From contig CAJUGT010000182.1 of assembly GCA_910586435.1 (NCBI GenBank), forward strand, positions 1 through 6,501: a stretch of 6,501 nucleotides of DNA. Direction: 5' to 3'. The DNA is from an uncultured Acetatifactor sp. Its GTDB lineage: Bacteria > Bacillota > Clostridia > Lachnospirales > Lachnospiraceae. The notes under the pieces were generated by a model, which did no database searches, was not told the origin of the DNA, and was given only the letters and a program-made list of their open reading frames with translations. This document shows, in pieces, positions 6,244-6,501 of the stretch. The position numbers and the translations under genes were made by a program. The number at the start of each line of letters is the position of its first letter. Positions within the stretch are counted from its first letter, which is position 1.

Positions 6244-6251
6244 GTATCTTT

Positions 6252-6257
6252 CCTCCT
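6252..6257 (-). promoter_or_regulatory. Shine-Dalgarno that fixes the pfkA start
   Basis: A full AGGAGG on the minus strand lies 8 bases upstream of the ATG at 6243, directly before MKRIGMLTSGGD, the conserved family N-terminus. It excludes the upstream GTG at 6285, which has no comparable site. Confidence 0.8.
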
Positions 6258-6270
6258 TCAATTTAATCCC

Positions 6271-6295
6271 GCCATGTGTTCCCACGACATATGGC
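6271..6295 (-). promoter_or_regulatory. Inverted repeat in the pfkA leader (possible operator)
   Basis: GCCAT-N-TGT and ACA-N-ATGGC flank a 7-bp centre, a 25-bp dyad with 8 of 9 positions matched in each arm. It lies about 30-54 bp downstream of the predicted pfkA transcription start and 13 bp before its Shine-Dalgarno. As minus-strand RNA it has one A.C mismatch, so a DNA-level operator is at least as likely as an RNA hairpin. It matches no operator I can name. Confidence 0.4.
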
Positions 6296-6330
6296 AGCCT
6301 GATGAAATGACTTATCCGTACCTATATAGA

Positions 6331-6359
6331 ATATTACCCTTTCTTAATAAAATTTGCAA
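6331..6359 (-). promoter_or_regulatory. Predicted sigma-A promoter of pfkA
   Basis: On the minus strand TTGCAA (6359-6354) and TAATAT (6336-6331) are separated by exactly 17 bp, with an AT-rich spacer. The start would be near 6324, leaving a leader of about 80 nt before the pfkA ATG. This transcript may extend into dnaX-ybaB-recR because no strong terminator follows pfkA. Confidence 0.65.
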
Positions 6360-6387
6360 CATTTACAGAAAAAAAACATTTCCCCTA

Positions 6388-6416
6388 TTGCAAAAATGGT
6401 GTAGATATTATAAAAT
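6388..6416 (+). promoter_or_regulatory. Predicted promoter of the serine tRNA
   Basis: TTGCAA (6388-6393) and TAAAAT (6411-6416) are separated by 17 bp on the plus strand. The start would be near 6423, about 24 nt before the mature tRNA 5' end. The leader contains a GGTC-GTAA-GACC hairpin (6424-6435) with a GNRA-type loop. The layout is divergent from the pfkA promoter; the two -35 elements lie 28 bp apart. Confidence 0.6.
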
Positions 6417-6446
6417 AAAAAACGGTCGTAAGACCACTTATGACAG

Positions 6447-6501
6447 GGAGAGTTATCGAAGCGGTCATAACGAGCTGCACTCGAAATGCAGTTGTCCTTT
6501 A
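6447..6501 (+). tRNA. tRNA-Ser (anticodon CGA), 3' end outside the window
   Basis: Acceptor 5' strand GGAGAGT (6447-6453) is followed by TA at positions 8-9 and a D-arm with TCG/CGA pairing around the conserved AGCGGTCATAA loop. A perfect 5-bp anticodon stem, CTGCA/TGCAG (6475-6479 and 6487-6491), carries the loop CTCGAAA. The anticodon CGA (6482-6484) reads UCG serine codons. After the stem begins what should be the long class II variable arm, cut off by the window end, so the T-arm and acceptor 3' strand are not seen. The 203 bp between this tRNA and pfkA contain only the two divergent promoters and leaders. Confidence 0.93.

Overview
The window looks like a chromosomal core-genome segment of a low-to-mid-GC Gram-positive, most likely a member of the Clostridia and probably Lachnospiraceae. 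That placement is an inference from three things seen here: strong AGGAGG-type ribosome binding sites, the conserved dnaX-ybaB-recR cluster, and the clostridial style of the RecR, DnaX and PfkA proteins. No mobile element, CRISPR array, prophage or toxin module was found.

Six genes lie head to tail on the minus strand, in transcription order from right to left: pfkA (6243-5170), dnaX (5073-3502), a YbaB/EbfC nucleoid-associated protein (3401-3057), recR (3057-2461), galM (2386-1331) and a membrane-anchored LysM protein (1252-71). The only plus-strand gene is a serine tRNA with anticodon CGA at the right edge, cut off by the window end. The 203 bp between it and pfkA hold back-to-back promoters.

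The genes form two functional groups. DnaX (clamp-loader tau/gamma), YbaB and RecR are the classic replication and recombinational-repair cluster; ybaB and recR overlap by one base (TAATG), so their translation is probably coupled. PfkA and GalM are sugar-metabolism enzymes flanking that cluster: galactose mutarotation, and phosphorylation of fructose 6-phosphate. The LysM protein is a cell-envelope protein with a cytoplasmic N-terminal half, one membrane segment, a Pro-rich stalk and a C-terminal LysM. Genes from pfkA onward may be partly co-transcribed: the gaps are 96, 100, -1, 74 and 78 bp, and no strong Rho-independent terminator is seen between them.

The most notable signal is in the 78-bp galM-lysM gap. 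A 17-bp hairpin on the minus-strand RNA fully buries the very strong Shine-Dalgarno of the LysM gene. Its two imperfect positions are G.U pairs on the minus strand but A.C mismatches on the plus strand, so the structure is better formed in the sense RNA. Other points worth attention are the unusual active-site residues of PfkA (GGNG instead of GGDG, PKTIDND, MGH instead of MGR), hairpins in several inter-gene leaders, and an extended -10 promoter overlapping the lysM stop codon that would drive a gene beyond the left edge. Nothing here amounts to a clearly new multi-gene system; most of the window is ordinary core genome.
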